Source of the DNA: Roseiconus lacunae
GTDB lineage: Bacteria; Planctomycetota; Planctomycetia; Pirellulales; Pirellulaceae
NCBI RefSeq assembly: GCF_008312935.1
Contig: NZ_VSZO01000022.1
Span: forward strand, 123,542 to 187,541
Direction: 5' to 3'
Length of the DNA stretch: 64,000 nt
Shown here: piece after piece, positions 42,339 to 51,432 of the stretch
Layout: the number at the start of each line of letters is the position of its first letter
Position numbering within the stretch: position 1 is the first letter of the stretch
Translations under genes and position numbers: made by a program
The notes under the pieces: model-generated
The model's database searches: none
Seen by the model: the letters and a program-made list of their open reading frames with translations, nothing else
Told to the model about the DNA's origin: nothing

Positions 42339-44054
42339 CTAGCGGGGTAGAGCCGGCACGGGCTCGGCCATGGAACGGTCACTGGGTTCGGTTTCACCGC
42401 GTATGTCACCGGAGTCGTGCCATAATTCACTCGCCGAATGTGGGCGTGGGGGAACCGAATTGTGCGGGTGAGATGTGATTGAACGATGCGTTGCCGAACG
42501 AATCGGATGTCGCAACAAAGCCTGAAAGAGTCCCAGTGCAAACCCAAGCATCACGCCGACGATTGCCAATAACGCACGTGACGGACTGACCTTTTTAAGA
42601 TTTAAGGACGCGTCTTGGATCACAGTCACATCGGACATGTTGTTGCGGTCTAATTCAGAAACGAAGCGGGCCTCTTCGAGGCTTCGCGAATGTTCGAGCA
42701 GCGTTTCCTCGGCAATATCCGCTTCCCACTTCAGTCGCGCAAGGTCCACGGCATCTTGGTTGAGTTGCAGCAACGACTCTTTCGCCATCGCTAAACGCGA
42801 CTCCAGCGATTCGCTTTTCTTGGCAAGGCCATCGGCCTTGGCATTTGCGAGTGACAGTTCACTTTCCAGTTGTTGCCAAAGTGGGTTCAAGGCTTCGCGA
42901 CGAAGTTCACGTTCTTTGGCTTCGTCAGCGACAATGTTTTGACTGCGAGCCATTTTTTCTTGCAGCAATCGAAAGCGTGGATGTTCGGGCCGCAGCGTCG
43001 CGAGTTGCTCGCTTTCGTCGACTTGTTGATCAAAGAGTTGTGTCTTCATCGAATCGCTAGCCGCATTGGCCATGCCGCGGGTGACTTCCGTCGGAATCCA
43101 TTCTTCGGTCGACGCCAAAAGGGTTTGCAACGAGTCACGCCGCTGGCGAGCTTCGGCGAACTCACCTTCGGTCGCATCGAGGGCGACTTCTAAGGCGATG
43201 ATTCGTTCTCTCAAAGTTGTCTCCGCCGATTCGATACTCGTCCAACCGGCGTCACTACGGGCGCGTTGAAGCGTTTCACGGGTTTTGGTCGCGAGGTCAC
43301 GACTCTCGGCAACTTGCTGTTTGAAAAACTCCAATGACCCGTCGCTACGGTGCGCTTCGACATGGAAGTTTTTGTAGTGATCCATCACCGATTGAGTGAT
43401 TGCCTGGGCCAGAAACGGATCCGGACCGATGATGGAAACTGCAATCGCATAGCCGTTTTTAGGCACGTCAATGTGAAGCCATTTGCGAACGCGTTTGATC
43501 GCGACTTCGCGACGAAGTTGGGCGGTAGCTTCGTCAAGAGGCAACTTCGATTCCGACGCTGGTGCTGTGCCCGAAGACAACGCGTCGACTTTATCAAACA
43601 AACGATCAACCCAAGATCGGGGCTGAAGGATCGTCTCTACACCAATCTGCTCGACCGCGCGCTCGGCGATTTCGCGGCTGGCGATCATCTGAGCCACACT
43701 TTGGATCTCGGCCGAACGGGTTTCCTGAATCGAAACACCGGCGCCGGCATTCTGAGCCGTCGGATCAACCGAAACCGCGGCACGTCCGAGTCGGACATAG
43801 AGCATGCCATCGCTGCCATAGCGATTCGGCCAAACGATCAGTAATGCCACCGTGATCGAGGCAACGAACAACGTGACTAAGAGGATCGACGGCCAGTGTC
43901 GAAGCGCATTCTGTAGAAGATCTGAGGGGGTCACCGATGCCCAGAATTCGCCTTCTTCACCCTGAACCGAAACGGCGCGTGCCTCATGTCGTTCGTGAAA
44001 ACCGAGGTGTTGGCCATTGCGACCGTCACTCGGATCGACAACATTTGAATTCAT
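42339..44054 (-). CDS. Wzz/GumC-type chain length / export protein
   Basis: 571 residues. Two membrane helices (LRHWPSILLVTLFVASITVA at ~51-72 and SRALLAIVGVMLGFALGLFQ near 505-525) bracket a large periplasmic region with long coiled coils (~250-320 and 380-470). The membrane-proximal beta region has IQETRSAEIQSVAQMIASRE and a C-terminal PSRALLAIVGV motif typical of the PCP family. It lacks a BY-kinase domain. Such proteins control chain length and export of exopolysaccharide through the periplasm. It is the first gene of the minus-strand cluster that runs to 36656, separated from the sugar transferase by 141 bases. Confidence 0.9.
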   Translation of the reverse strand: MNSNVVDPSDGRNGQHLGFHERHEARAVSVQGEEGEFWASVTPSDLLQNALRHWPSILLVTLFVASITVALLIVWPNRYGSDGMLYVRLGRAAVSVDPTAQNAGAGVSIQETRSAEIQSVAQMIASREIAERAVEQIGVETILQPRSWVDRLFDKVDALSSGTAPASESKLPLDEATAQLRREVAIKRVRKWLHIDVPKNGYAIAVSIIGPDPFLAQAITQSVMDHYKNFHVEAHRSDGSLEFFKQQVAESRDLATKTRETLQRARSDAGWTSIESAETTLRERIIALEVALDATEGEFAEARQRRDSLQTLLASTEEWIPTEVTRGMANAASDSMKTQLFDQQVDESEQLATLRPEHPRFRLLQEKMARSQNIVADEAKERELRREALNPLWQQLESELSLANAKADGLAKKSESLESRLAMAKESLLQLNQDAVDLARLKWEADIAEETLLEHSRSLEEARFVSELDRNNMSDVTVIQDASLNLKKVSPSRALLAIVGVMLGFALGLFQALLRHPIRSATHRSITSHPHNSVPPRPHSASELWHDSGDIRGETEPSDRSMAEPVPALPR

Positions 44055-44362
44055 AGTTTCGACGCGTCGTATGGTGAGGATTGCGTTTTCGCCGGCGACG
44101 GAAAAATCTTTGTAATTGCAATGATCTTGCCACCCGGCGGACTCACAAACCGCCGGACTGACGTGATCCGACCGGTCGCCACAGGCTAGTCGTCCGTTCA
44201 GTGACGTCCAGTGGTCGGTTAGCGATCACTATTTGTAGTTAACGAATGTTGGGTAGTGGTAATAGTTACGCGGATTTTGCTGAGTATGTGTGCATCACCG
44301 CCACAAATCGGAACGTAAAGTCGTTCGGTTTTCTTGCCCTTGATAAAACAGACCTCTTAAGC
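44055..44362. other. Divergent promoter region of the exopolysaccharide cluster
   Basis: About 310 bases between the divergent wzz-like and methyltransferase genes. A perfect 7-bp hairpin, CCGGCGG (44134-44140) and CCGCCGG (44150-44156), lies 80 bases upstream of the wzz-like start. No other feature was recognised; I see no riboswitch signature here. Confidence 0.5.
44134..44156. promoter_or_regulatory. Perfect hairpin upstream of the exopolysaccharide cluster
   Basis: CCGGCGG and CCGCCGG are exact complements around a 9-base loop. It lies in the 5' region of the wzz-like gene and may be part of its leader or an operator. Confidence 0.3.
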
Positions 44363-45067
44363 ATGAACCAGCCGCCCCCCCAAACCAGCCAATCTGAATC
44401 CAAGCTTCAGAGGACCTTAGAGCCGGAAGCGATGGATGCCGCTGAAGAAGTTCGTGAATATGAGAAGATGAATCACGAAGCGGTCAACAATGCCTTCGTT
44501 GACGATTTGAAAGCGGGTGGGCCGGTCGGTCCCAAGGTGATGGATCTGGGCTGCGGTACCGGTGAGATCGCCATCCTGCTCTGCCAGCGACTCGAGGACG
44601 TCCAGGTCATGGGAGTCGACTTGAGTGTCGAAATGCTCGAAGCGGCTCGGATAGAGATCGAACTTGGTGGTGTGCAAGGCCGCGTATTTTTGGAACACGC
44701 CGACTGCAAATCTCTTGACCATTTCGAACCTGGGTCGTCCGACACCGTGATTTCCAATACGGTGCTTCACCACATCGCCGACCCGGAACCGTTTCTTCGC
44801 TGTGCGGTGCATGTGCTTGCCCCGGGAGGTCGGTTGTTTTTGCGTGATCTGGTGCGACCGGCAGACGAAGCCTCGGTCGAAGCGCTTGTCGCACTGCACG
44901 GCGAAGGCGAGACCGAATACGCGCAGCAACTGTTGCGACAATCATTACACGCGGCCCTCACCATAGCGGAGATTCAGGAATTAGCTCAGCCACTTGGGAT
45001 CCCCGCGTCGGCGATCAACGCTACCAGCGATCGTCACTGGACGATCGATTGGGTGAAGCCTTCCTAG
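44363..45067 (+). CDS. Class I SAM-dependent methyltransferase
   Basis: 234 residues from the ATG at 44363; the upstream open frame (from 44246) lacks similarity. Motif I VMDLGCGTGEIAILLCQRLE binds SAM. It is followed by VMGVDLSVEMLEAARIEIEL (motif II acidic residue), the DTVISNTVLHHIADPEPFLR region and APGGRLFLRDLVRP. This is the Methyltransf_11/25 type. The substrate is unknown: small molecule, quinone or lipid are typical. It is divergent from the exopolysaccharide cluster and may or may not belong to it. Confidence 0.85.
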   Translation: MNQPPPQTSQSESKLQRTLEPEAMDAAEEVREYEKMNHEAVNNAFVDDLKAGGPVGPKVMDLGCGTGEIAILLCQRLEDVQVMGVDLSVEMLEAARIEIELGGVQGRVFLEHADCKSLDHFEPGSSDTVISNTVLHHIADPEPFLRCAVHVLAPGGRLFLRDLVRPADEASVEALVALHGEGETEYAQQLLRQSLHAALTIAEIQELAQPLGIPASAINATSDRHWTIDWVKPS

Positions 45068-45287
45068 CGGCGCCAATTCTCGATGACGCTAAAATGGGTG
45101 GCGGAGATATCCCGCCGATCTTCATTGCCTAGATAATTCCTCATCAGCTTCGCCTCCAGCTGACAACCTAACAAGAGAACGCGAGCCCAACGCATGAACA
45201 TCGGGTTCGCGTAGGCAGACATCGGTTGATGGAGAGGTCTGTCAATCGATTTCACGCCCTCACCTTCTAATCCAAGGCCCGAGATCT

Positions 45288-46370
45288 ATGAGACTGCAAC
45301 TGTTGGTGGCGATCGTACTGGCAACGTTTTCATTTCACGTAACCTCCGTCTTTGCCCAAAAGCCGGAAACCCAGCCGGTCTTGTTGCAGATGGTTCGTGA
45401 CAACGCGATCCATCAGGAGCTGAATCTCTCGAGTGACCAAATCGAGCAGATTCGCGAAGCATTGAAGCCGATCGACGGTCCTTGGTTTCGAGTCCGCATT
45501 CGACCGGTCGAAGAGCGAATCGAAACGATCGGGGCGCTCACCGAACAACTTGAGAATTCGCTTAGAGGAATCCTCACTGCGGAACAAACCAAGCGTCTTG
45601 ATCAACTACGTAACCAAGCCTTGGGAACACGGATGGTCGTCCGCGATCAGGTAGCCGCAGCGCTGGGCATCGATGAAACCGAACGCCAGTCATTGTATGA
45701 CACGTTTCGAAAGACTGATGCCGTCGTCAAGGATATGCGGGAAAAGGTGAATGCCGGCGAGATTGATTCGAAGAAAGCAGCGGCCAAAGTCAAACAGGCA
45801 CAGCAGGTCGAGCGGAAAGGATTGACCGACGGGTTATCCACCGAACAGCGAATCAAGTTAGTTGACTTGACCGGAGAGAGCTTCGACTTTTCGAAAGTCC
45901 AACGAACGTACCCGGTCGCGCCCGAATTGACGCTCGAAGGCGCACAGTGGCTTCAGGGCAGCGAAATAAATCTGGAGGATTTGCGTGGCAAGGTCGTTGC
46001 CGTGCATTTTTATGCGTTTCAGTGCATCAACTGCCGTCGTAATCTGCCGCACTACAACGCTTGGCAAACCGACTATGCCGATGAGGGGTTGGTGATCATC
46101 GGAATTCAGACGCCCGAGACGTCGCGCGAACGCAAACCGGATGAGGTCGCCGCCGCGATGAGGAGTGAAAACATCGAGTACCCGGTGTTGATGGACACCC
46201 AGTCGGCTAACTGGAAACAATGGTCCAACACGATGTGGCCGACCGTTTATTTGATCGACAAGCAGGGGTACCTACGTCGCTGGTGGCAGGGCGAGCTGAA
46301 TTGGAAAGAAACGCCCGGCGAGCAACAGATGCGACAAACGATCGAACTGCTGCTCGCCGAGGAAGACTGA
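45288..46370 (+). CDS. Exported TlpA-like thiol-disulfide redoxin with helical N-terminal domain
   Basis: 360 residues. A signal peptide (LQLLVAIVLATFSFHVTSVF) is followed by ~170 residues of helices (INQELNLSSDQIEQIREALK-like, LRNQALGTRMVVRDQVAAAL), which resemble LTXXQ/Spy-like folds. A redoxin domain with CINC follows (VVAVHFYAFQCINCRRNLPH), then TDYADEGLVIIGIQTPET and the cis-Pro TMWPTVYLIDKQGYLRRWW. It probably acts in the periplasm. The pairing of a Spy-like helical domain with a TlpA fold suggests chaperone-linked disulfide chemistry (inference). Confidence 0.8.
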   Translation: MRLQLLVAIVLATFSFHVTSVFAQKPETQPVLLQMVRDNAIHQELNLSSDQIEQIREALKPIDGPWFRVRIRPVEERIETIGALTEQLENSLRGILTAEQTKRLDQLRNQALGTRMVVRDQVAAALGIDETERQSLYDTFRKTDAVVKDMREKVNAGEIDSKKAAAKVKQAQQVERKGLTDGLSTEQRIKLVDLTGESFDFSKVQRTYPVAPELTLEGAQWLQGSEINLEDLRGKVVAVHFYAFQCINCRRNLPHYNAWQTDYADEGLVIIGIQTPETSRERKPDEVAAAMRSENIEYPVLMDTQSANWKQWSNTMWPTVYLIDKQGYLRRWWQGELNWKETPGEQQMRQTIELLLAEED

Positions 46371-46384
46371 ACCCGGAAGGCCGC

Positions 46385-47062
46385 CTACAGCGACTTCAGT
46401 TTCAGGTTTCGCCAGCGAACTTCGAAAGGACCGGCACCCGACCGAATGCCATGAACTTGCAAGCCGATCACGCCTTTGGGATGGGTTTCGTAAATCTTTT
46501 CGTCAGTGAGGTCAGCGATTTGCTGGCCGTTGATGAACGTCTGGATCGTTGCCCCTTTCGCAACGATCCGGTACTTGTTCCATTCGCCGGTCTTGAAGTG
46601 ATCGTGTTGGTTGACGGACTTGTCTTTTGACTGCGGTTCGGGGGACAGCCATCCTCGACCGGTGGCTTCGGCGTAAATCCAACCGGCTTGTCCTGGTCCG
46701 GTTTCGATTTCAACTTGTGGACCATAGACCCGACCGCCGTAGTCATCGGCAAATTTTTCACTCTTGAACTTCGAGCGGATTTGGACGCCGGAGTTCAGTC
46801 CTTCGTCGCACTTCACTTCGAAGGTCAGCTCAAAATCGCCGTACTCGTCGTCGGTGCAGAGGAAAGTGTTCTTGGTTCCTTCGGCAGTCTTGCCAACGAT
46901 CACGCCGCCGTCTTCCACTTCGTAGGTTGCATATCCACTTTTGACGCTCCAGCCGTCGAGTGACTCGCCATTGAAAAGTGACGTCCAGCCCTCTTCGGCT
47001 GAAACGGGGTTCACCAAAATGACGGCGGCAACGAGCAGGGCAAGAGAAAAGATGTGTTTCAT
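46385..47062 (-). CDS. DUF1080 (3-keto-disaccharide hydrolase-type) exported protein
   Basis: 225 residues from the ATG at 47062, with GGAG about 10 bases upstream. A signal peptide (KHIFSLALLVAAVILVNPVS) is followed by the DUF1080 concanavalin-like beta-sandwich: GWTSLFNGESLDGWSV at the start, NTFLCTDDEYGDFELTFEVK, LNSGVQIRSKF, RVYGPQVEI, EWNKYRIVAKG, and GVIGLQVHGIRSGAGPFEVR at the end. Members act on 3-keto-sugars or bind carbohydrates and are very common in Planctomycetes. The gene converges with the redoxin gene, 15 bases apart. Confidence 0.93.
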   Translation of the reverse strand: MKHIFSLALLVAAVILVNPVSAEEGWTSLFNGESLDGWSVKSGYATYEVEDGGVIVGKTAEGTKNTFLCTDDEYGDFELTFEVKCDEGLNSGVQIRSKFKSEKFADDYGGRVYGPQVEIETGPGQAGWIYAEATGRGWLSPEPQSKDKSVNQHDHFKTGEWNKYRIVAKGATIQTFINGQQIADLTDEKIYETHPKGVIGLQVHGIRSGAGPFEVRWRNLKLKSL

Positions 47063-47172
47063 CAAATCAACTCCGGTAGGGTATCAACACTCGGGGGGGG
47101 AATAAAGTTACAGCATTTCAACGGGGTTCGGCCACAAGTCGACTTGCGCGATGTTCCGTCGCAAATTCAAGA

Positions 47173-47382
47173 TCAGCCGAGTTTAAACTGAAACGAAGCA
47201 CTCAGCACTGCACTGTCTTCGTTGTCCTCGATGTCGTTTGCTTCAAGCAAACCGTCGTCATCGACGACTCTTCCGCAGACCGTACTCGGATGCTTTTCCT
47301 GAAGGACGTATCGGACCCGATCATTATAGATCAACGGGGGTCTGGCTGCAGAGTCGGTCGAGGCAAGACGACCTGTGCTTCG
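47173..47382 (-). pseudogene. 3' fragment of a possible protein gene, cut by a repeat element
   Basis: On the minus strand, about 70 codons read through without a start: RSTGRLASTDSAARPPLIYN, then RVRYVLQEKHPSTVCGRVVD, an acidic DDDGLLEANDIEDNEDSAVL, and SASFQFKLG with a TGA at 47173. The upstream stop lies inside the terminal repeat of the palindromic element (47374-47383), so the element's boundary coincides with the loss of the frame. The peptide looks protein-like, but I do not recognise it. It may be a gene tail separated from its front by insertion. Confidence 0.3.
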
Positions 47383-47504
47383 TCAACCTTTGATTTTGGT
47401 ATTAGCCGCATGGCGTTAGCCACGGTTTCGGTGCAATAACCGGGGCTAACTAACGCCCGTCGGCTGATGATCCGAACCCGAACATTTGGTCTAGACGGAG
47501 CATT
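47374..47504. repeat. Palindromic MITE-like element, copy 3
   Basis: 131 bases with terminal inverted repeats TGTGCTTCGT (47374-47383) and ACGGAGCATT (47495-47504), each matching the consensus AGTGCTTCGT at 8 to 9 of 10 positions. The inside is an imperfect palindrome: ATTAGCCGCATGGCGTTAGC on the left and GGCTAACTAACGCCCGTCGG on the right. It is the inverted counterpart of copy 1 at 18181-18306. Confidence 0.75.
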
Positions 47505-47915
47505 AGACGGCAAGACAGTTGATGGGCCGCCATTCAATTGAGTTGACGTGAACGTTCGGCTGCGGCGATTCGCTGCGAACGGTTCGCGACGCCAGGTGAG
47601 GCATCGTTGTTCGCCATGGATTCTTAAGACGACTCAAACGCGGGCAAGCGCCTGATCGGTCAATCCAGCAAACTCTGTTGATGTCCGTAAACAAGATGCG
47701 GACAAGATCGTGATGGTATTCATCGGGGCTTCGACCGCCTCGGGGTTTACGGCCGGCCCGACAAAACATTGCGGAAGGTTTTCCGCTCGGCACCGAAGAG
47801 GATCTGACGGTGACGATTCACTCACACCGGGGATTGGTGCTTGTAAACTCATTGCGTGATCACGCAACTTGACTGACGACGGTGTCGTGATTGGCAGTGA
47901 CGGTGGGACCGTCGT

Positions 47916-48734
47916 TCAAATGGATCCATAAGTGTTCGTGGGAACACTCGAAGGGTTCATCGAAGGCATCATCGACGTCGTCGGTGATAGGTTTGAACTC
48001 TTCGTCGGTTCAAGTGAACGCTGATCGATACGTCGATCGACAAGACTGTTGCGTGATCGAGCGACCGGGAAGATCACATCATGCAGTCCACCAAGGATGA
48101 CCACGCGAGTCATCTCTGCGGTACTTCGGACATTCAGGTGACGATACGCTTTTTGCCTCTCCCGCTCGATCGTTTTCACCGAAACCTTAAGTTTGGTTGC
48201 GATCTGTTTGTTGGGAGCACCTTCGACGACGAAGTCAACGATTTTACGTTGGCGTTCGGGAAGGGTCTGGTAAAGTCGATGGCATCGAAGCACATCGAAC
48301 TGATGCGTCACCAAGTTGCTTAGTGCGACGGCGTCACGAACCGAGTCAACGATCTCGTGCGTTTCCATACTATTGAACGCAACCACATGTGCGATCCGCG
48401 CGACAGCTTCCGAAGCCGACATTCCACTGGTTTCGTCCAGGACGAGCACAACCGGAGCCGCGACGTTCTTTTCGAACAGCAGCTGCTCGATGCTTGACCA
48501 CTGTTGCATTCGCGGATCGTAATCCAGGAAAATGCAAGCGATCTCTTCGGTCGTCGCGGCTTGGTTGACAAGCGACGTGATCGACGGGGAGGTCTGAAAA
48601 CGATAGCCCTCTGCGTTTGCCGCTTGGCCCACGCGAGAAAGCCATGCCGAGTCCTTGCTCGCGGCAAAGACGACGGGCCGTACCGGTGTCAATGACGCCG
48701 GTGAGTAGCCCATGGAAGGTTCCTGATTCATCAT
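47916..48734 (-). CDS. LuxR/FixJ-type regulator with degenerate receiver domain
   Basis: 272 residues. Residues ~20-130 have receiver-like alternation (RPVVFAASKDSAWLSRVGQA, ACIFLDYDPRMQQW with a possible phospho-Asp), but the usual acidic pair at the start (A-A-S-K instead of D-D-D) and the Lys near the end (A-F-N-S) are missing, so it may not be phosphorylated normally. Residues ~160-205 are a LuxR helix-turn-helix (LPERQRKIVDFVVEGAPNKQ, IATKLKVSVKTIERERQKAY). The C-terminal 50 residues are Ser/Pro-rich and probably disordered. No histidine kinase gene is nearby. It is divergent from the Gfo/Idh gene. Confidence 0.88.
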   Translation of the reverse strand: MMNQEPSMGYSPASLTPVRPVVFAASKDSAWLSRVGQAANAEGYRFQTSPSITSLVNQAATTEEIACIFLDYDPRMQQWSSIEQLLFEKNVAAPVVLVLDETSGMSASEAVARIAHVVAFNSMETHEIVDSVRDAVALSNLVTHQFDVLRCHRLYQTLPERQRKIVDFVVEGAPNKQIATKLKVSVKTIERERQKAYRHLNVRSTAEMTRVVILGGLHDVIFPVARSRNSLVDRRIDQRSLEPTKSSNLSPTTSMMPSMNPSSVPTNTYGSI

Positions 48735-49170
48735 GCGTTCGTTACCCCAGAACTTGATGGATGGAAAGGCGGGTTCGGGTCACACCCGAATCTGAAAGGC
48801 CGCCGGTCAGCTGTTGCATCGGCTTGTATGAGCGTTCGCCCTCACTCACCGCGATAGCGTCTCTTACACGGGCGTAACCCACGCAAGCGCATTTCACGCT
48901 GCGTGGAACACGCCCGTGTGTTTGACTCGGTCGGGCTACCGACAAAGCAAAGCGTCAAACCCTCACGCGAGGGAAAACGGACGCGGGTAAACGATCCAAA
49001 GGTGGGGTAGGGGCAGTCCTCGCGATGTCGCCCATCGACAGTGAGGGTTCACCGTCATCGACACTCAAGGTCGTGGTGGAATCTCCCGCTGCTTGCGTTT
49101 TGAGGGCAGCTCGCCCACACTTGCGTCTAACCGCCATCACTTGCCTTCCCCCTTCGCCATCAAGTCATCT
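48735..49170. other. Divergent intergenic region with two strong hairpins
   Basis: About 435 bases between the LuxR-type regulator and the oxidoreductase gene. Hairpins at 48772-48792 and 48866-48919 lie in the LuxR leader. The right half has no recognisable feature. Confidence 0.5.
48866..48919. promoter_or_regulatory. 54-base near-perfect hairpin in the leader of the LuxR-type gene
   Basis: ACACGGGCGT (48866-48875) and ACGCCCGTGT (48910-48919) pair perfectly. Inside, CCACGC pairs with GCGTGG and AGCG with CGCT, separated by symmetric AAC bulges, leaving a 7-base loop. A second hairpin, TTCGGGT/ACCCGAA (48774-48790), is nearer the LuxR start. No T-run follows. A regulatory leader or a protein-binding dyad is possible. 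Confidence 0.4.
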
Positions 49171-50319
49171 ATGAAAGCCATCGTTGTAGGAACCGGGTTC
49201 ATCGGACCGGTACATGTCGAAGCCCTTCGCCGTGCGGGTGTCGAAGTCGTCGGGATCGTCGGTTCATCGGCCGAAAAATCGATCGCCGCGGCCGAACGAC
49301 TAGGTTTGCCTTGCGATATCACGACACTTGATCAAGCCCTCGCCGATCCGGCTGTTGACTGCATCCATCTGACATCGCCGAATCGGCTGCACTTCGAACA
49401 AGCCAAGGCAGTCCTGTTGGCCGGGAAGCATGTGCTTTGCGAAAAGCCTTTGGCGATGAACTCGGTCGAGTCAAAAGAACTTGTCGAATTGGCTTCGCGA
49501 TCAGGTACGGTCGCGGGAGTCGCCTACAACATTCGTTTCTACCCCCTTTGCCACGAAGCCGCTCAACGGGTCGCCGAAGGTCGCGTCGGTGACTTCCATC
49601 ATGTGACGGGATCTTATGTTCAAGATTGGTTGCTCAAACCGACCGACTTCAACTGGCGTGTTCTCGCAGATGACGGTGGTGAACTGCGCGCGATCGCCGA
49701 TATTGGGACGCACTGGCTGGACCTGATTCAGTTCATTGCCGGGCAAAAGATCACCGATGTTTGCGCGGATTTGCGAACGATCTATCCGACACGTCAGAAG
49801 CCCGTCGGTGGTGCGCAAACCTTTTCGGGCGACAGACCGGATGCGGCTGATACCGAAGACGTCGCGATCACGACCGAAGATTGCGGGTCGGTCATGTTTC
49901 GTTTCGCGAGCGGTGCGAACGGGTGCTTGTGGGTGTCGCAGACCACGGCGGGGCGAAAGAATTGCTTGCGGTTTGAAATCGCAGGCAGCCAATCGACGCT
50001 CGCCTTTAACAGCGAATCTCCCAACGAGCTTTGGATCGGTCATCGAGACCAACCCAGCGAAACGTTGTTGCGTGATCCGACTTTGATGTCGCAGCAGGCA
50101 GGGAAAATCGCCAATTTTCCCGGCGGTCACAACGAAGGTTTCCCCGATACCTTCAAGCAACTATTCCGTAGTTTCTATGGTTACATCGCCAGCGAAGATC
50201 GCCCGGCTCGGCGACCGTTCCCGACGTTCGAAGACGGACACCACGAAGTCCTGCTTTGCGAAGCGATCTTGAAAAGTCATCGCAAGCAAGCTTGGCAATC
50301 GGTCAATGCCGATGGCTGA
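49171..50319 (+). CDS. Gfo/Idh/MocA-family oxidoreductase
   Basis: 382 residues from the ATG at 49171. NAD(P)-binding motif MKAIVVGTGFIGPVHVEALR, then CIHLTSPNRLHFEQAKAVLL, the family block GKHVLCEKPLAMN (Glu-Lys-Pro), and a C-terminal beta-sheet domain with GELRAIADIGTHWLDLIQFI (catalytic His region) and NFPGGHNEGFPDTFKQLF. These enzymes oxidise or reduce sugars or cyclitols. The gene overlaps the next (a ROK kinase) by a few bases, which suggests joint use on a sugar. Confidence 0.92.
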   Translation: MKAIVVGTGFIGPVHVEALRRAGVEVVGIVGSSAEKSIAAAERLGLPCDITTLDQALADPAVDCIHLTSPNRLHFEQAKAVLLAGKHVLCEKPLAMNSVESKELVELASRSGTVAGVAYNIRFYPLCHEAAQRVAEGRVGDFHHVTGSYVQDWLLKPTDFNWRVLADDGGELRAIADIGTHWLDLIQFIAGQKITDVCADLRTIYPTRQKPVGGAQTFSGDRPDAADTEDVAITTEDCGSVMFRFASGANGCLWVSQTTAGRKNCLRFEIAGSQSTLAFNSESPNELWIGHRDQPSETLLRDPTLMSQQAGKIANFPGGHNEGFPDTFKQLFRSFYGYIASEDRPARRPFPTFEDGHHEVLLCEAILKSHRKQAWQSVNADG

Positions 50320-51295
50320 GTCAAGTTCGCAACCTCGGTTTGTCGGCATTGACCTAGGCGGCACGTCGGCGAAGATCGCGATCGCCGATCGAGCCGGTCA
50401 CGTCATGCAACAAGCGACGGTGTCAACGCAAGCGGATGGTCGCCCCACCCCTGTGATCGAATCAATTCGAAATCAGATTCGGCAGCTTTGTGATCAAGCG
50501 GATCATCCGGTCGAGCAGTTAAAAGGGATCGGGATGGGAGTCCCCGGACTGGTCGACATCGTAACCGGCACGACAAAGTTCCTGCCTAATCTACCGACGC
50601 AGTGGCGCGACATAGAGGTTGCCGAGCAGTTGGCCGATACGTTTCGGTGTCCGGTCAAGTTGCTCAATGACGTGCGAACGGCGACGCTCGGTGAACTGCG
50701 TTTTGGCTATGGAAGGTCGACCCCCGAAGCCACCTTCGCGTTCTTTTCGATCGGAACCGGTATCGGGGGCGGGTTGGTGATCGACGGCAAAGTGCACTTA
50801 GGACGTCTGGGCGCGGCAGGCGAACTCGGACATCAAACAATCGTTCCCGATGGACTTCCTTGCGGTTGTGGGAATCGCGGGTGTTTAGAAACGTTGGCAA
50901 GCGGGCCTGCGATCACCGCCGAAGGCATTCGCCTGATGCTCAGTGGACTGGCGCCAAAGTTACGCGAGCTCACGGACGGTCATTGCGATCGGGTCAATCC
51001 CGAAACCATGGCTGAAGCCGCCGACGATGACACCTTAGTCGACGAAGCGATCAGGCGCGCCGCAGCGTTCCTTGGGATCGGCGCGGCGAATGTTGTTTCG
51101 ATGGTTCATCCCGATGCGATCGTTGTCGGAGGCGGAGTATCGCTACTAGGTGACCGACTGATTAACGAAGTTCGAAATCAAATTCAAACCCGTGTAAGAA
51201 TGTTTCCAACCGATCAGATTGAGGTCATTTGTTCGACGTTGTCCGCCGACGCCGGCCTACGTGGCGCGATCGCATTGGCGATTGATTCCGCATAG
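50312..51295 (+). CDS. ROK-family sugar kinase
   Basis: 327 residues from the ATG at 50312 (ATG 50306 also possible), overlapping the oxidoreductase gene. Phosphate-1 motif RFVGIDLGGTSAKIAIADRA, the hexose-binding GIGMGVPGLVDIVTG, KLLNDVRTATLGELRFGYG with the catalytic Asp, the phosphate-2 motif FFSIGTGIGGGLVIDGKV, and the ROK zinc signature GELGHQTIVPDGLPCGCGNR then GCLE. All zinc-site Cys and the His are present. The most likely substrate is glucose or N-acetylmannosamine/glucosamine. The adjacent oxidoreductase suggests a small sugar-catabolic unit. Confidence 0.93.
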   Translation: MAESSSQPRFVGIDLGGTSAKIAIADRAGHVMQQATVSTQADGRPTPVIESIRNQIRQLCDQADHPVEQLKGIGMGVPGLVDIVTGTTKFLPNLPTQWRDIEVAEQLADTFRCPVKLLNDVRTATLGELRFGYGRSTPEATFAFFSIGTGIGGGLVIDGKVHLGRLGAAGELGHQTIVPDGLPCGCGNRGCLETLASGPAITAEGIRLMLSGLAPKLRELTDGHCDRVNPETMAEAADDDTLVDEAIRRAAAFLGIGAANVVSMVHPDAIVVGGGVSLLGDRLINEVRNQIQTRVRMFPTDQIEVICSTLSADAGLRGAIALAIDSA

Positions 51296-51432
51296 AGACT
51301 GTTCTTCCATCGCAATCCGTCCGCCTTACCTTGTTAATTCCGACTGTCACAGTAGCCCATGACTAAGTGATGTATCCCAAGTTAAACCAACTTGGGATTG
51401 ATATTCGAAAATGTGATCTCAGTTGATCATCA

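Larger units (their letters stand above)
47063..47915. other. 850-base intergenic region with repeat element and gene remnant
   Basis: It holds a gene-like remnant (47173-47382) and palindromic element copy 3 (47374-47504), both described separately. The right part (47505-47915) has short open stretches in several frames but no start, length or motif that supports a gene. Confidence 0.5.

Noticed and set aside
42194..42547. Additional minus-strand gene between the wzz-like and sugar transferase genes
   Set aside because: It overlaps the wzz-like coding region in another frame and has no protein-like pattern.
47590..47890. Coding remnants in several frames right of the third repeat element
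   Set aside because: Short stretches look peptide-like in all three plus frames, but none has a start, motif or sufficient length.
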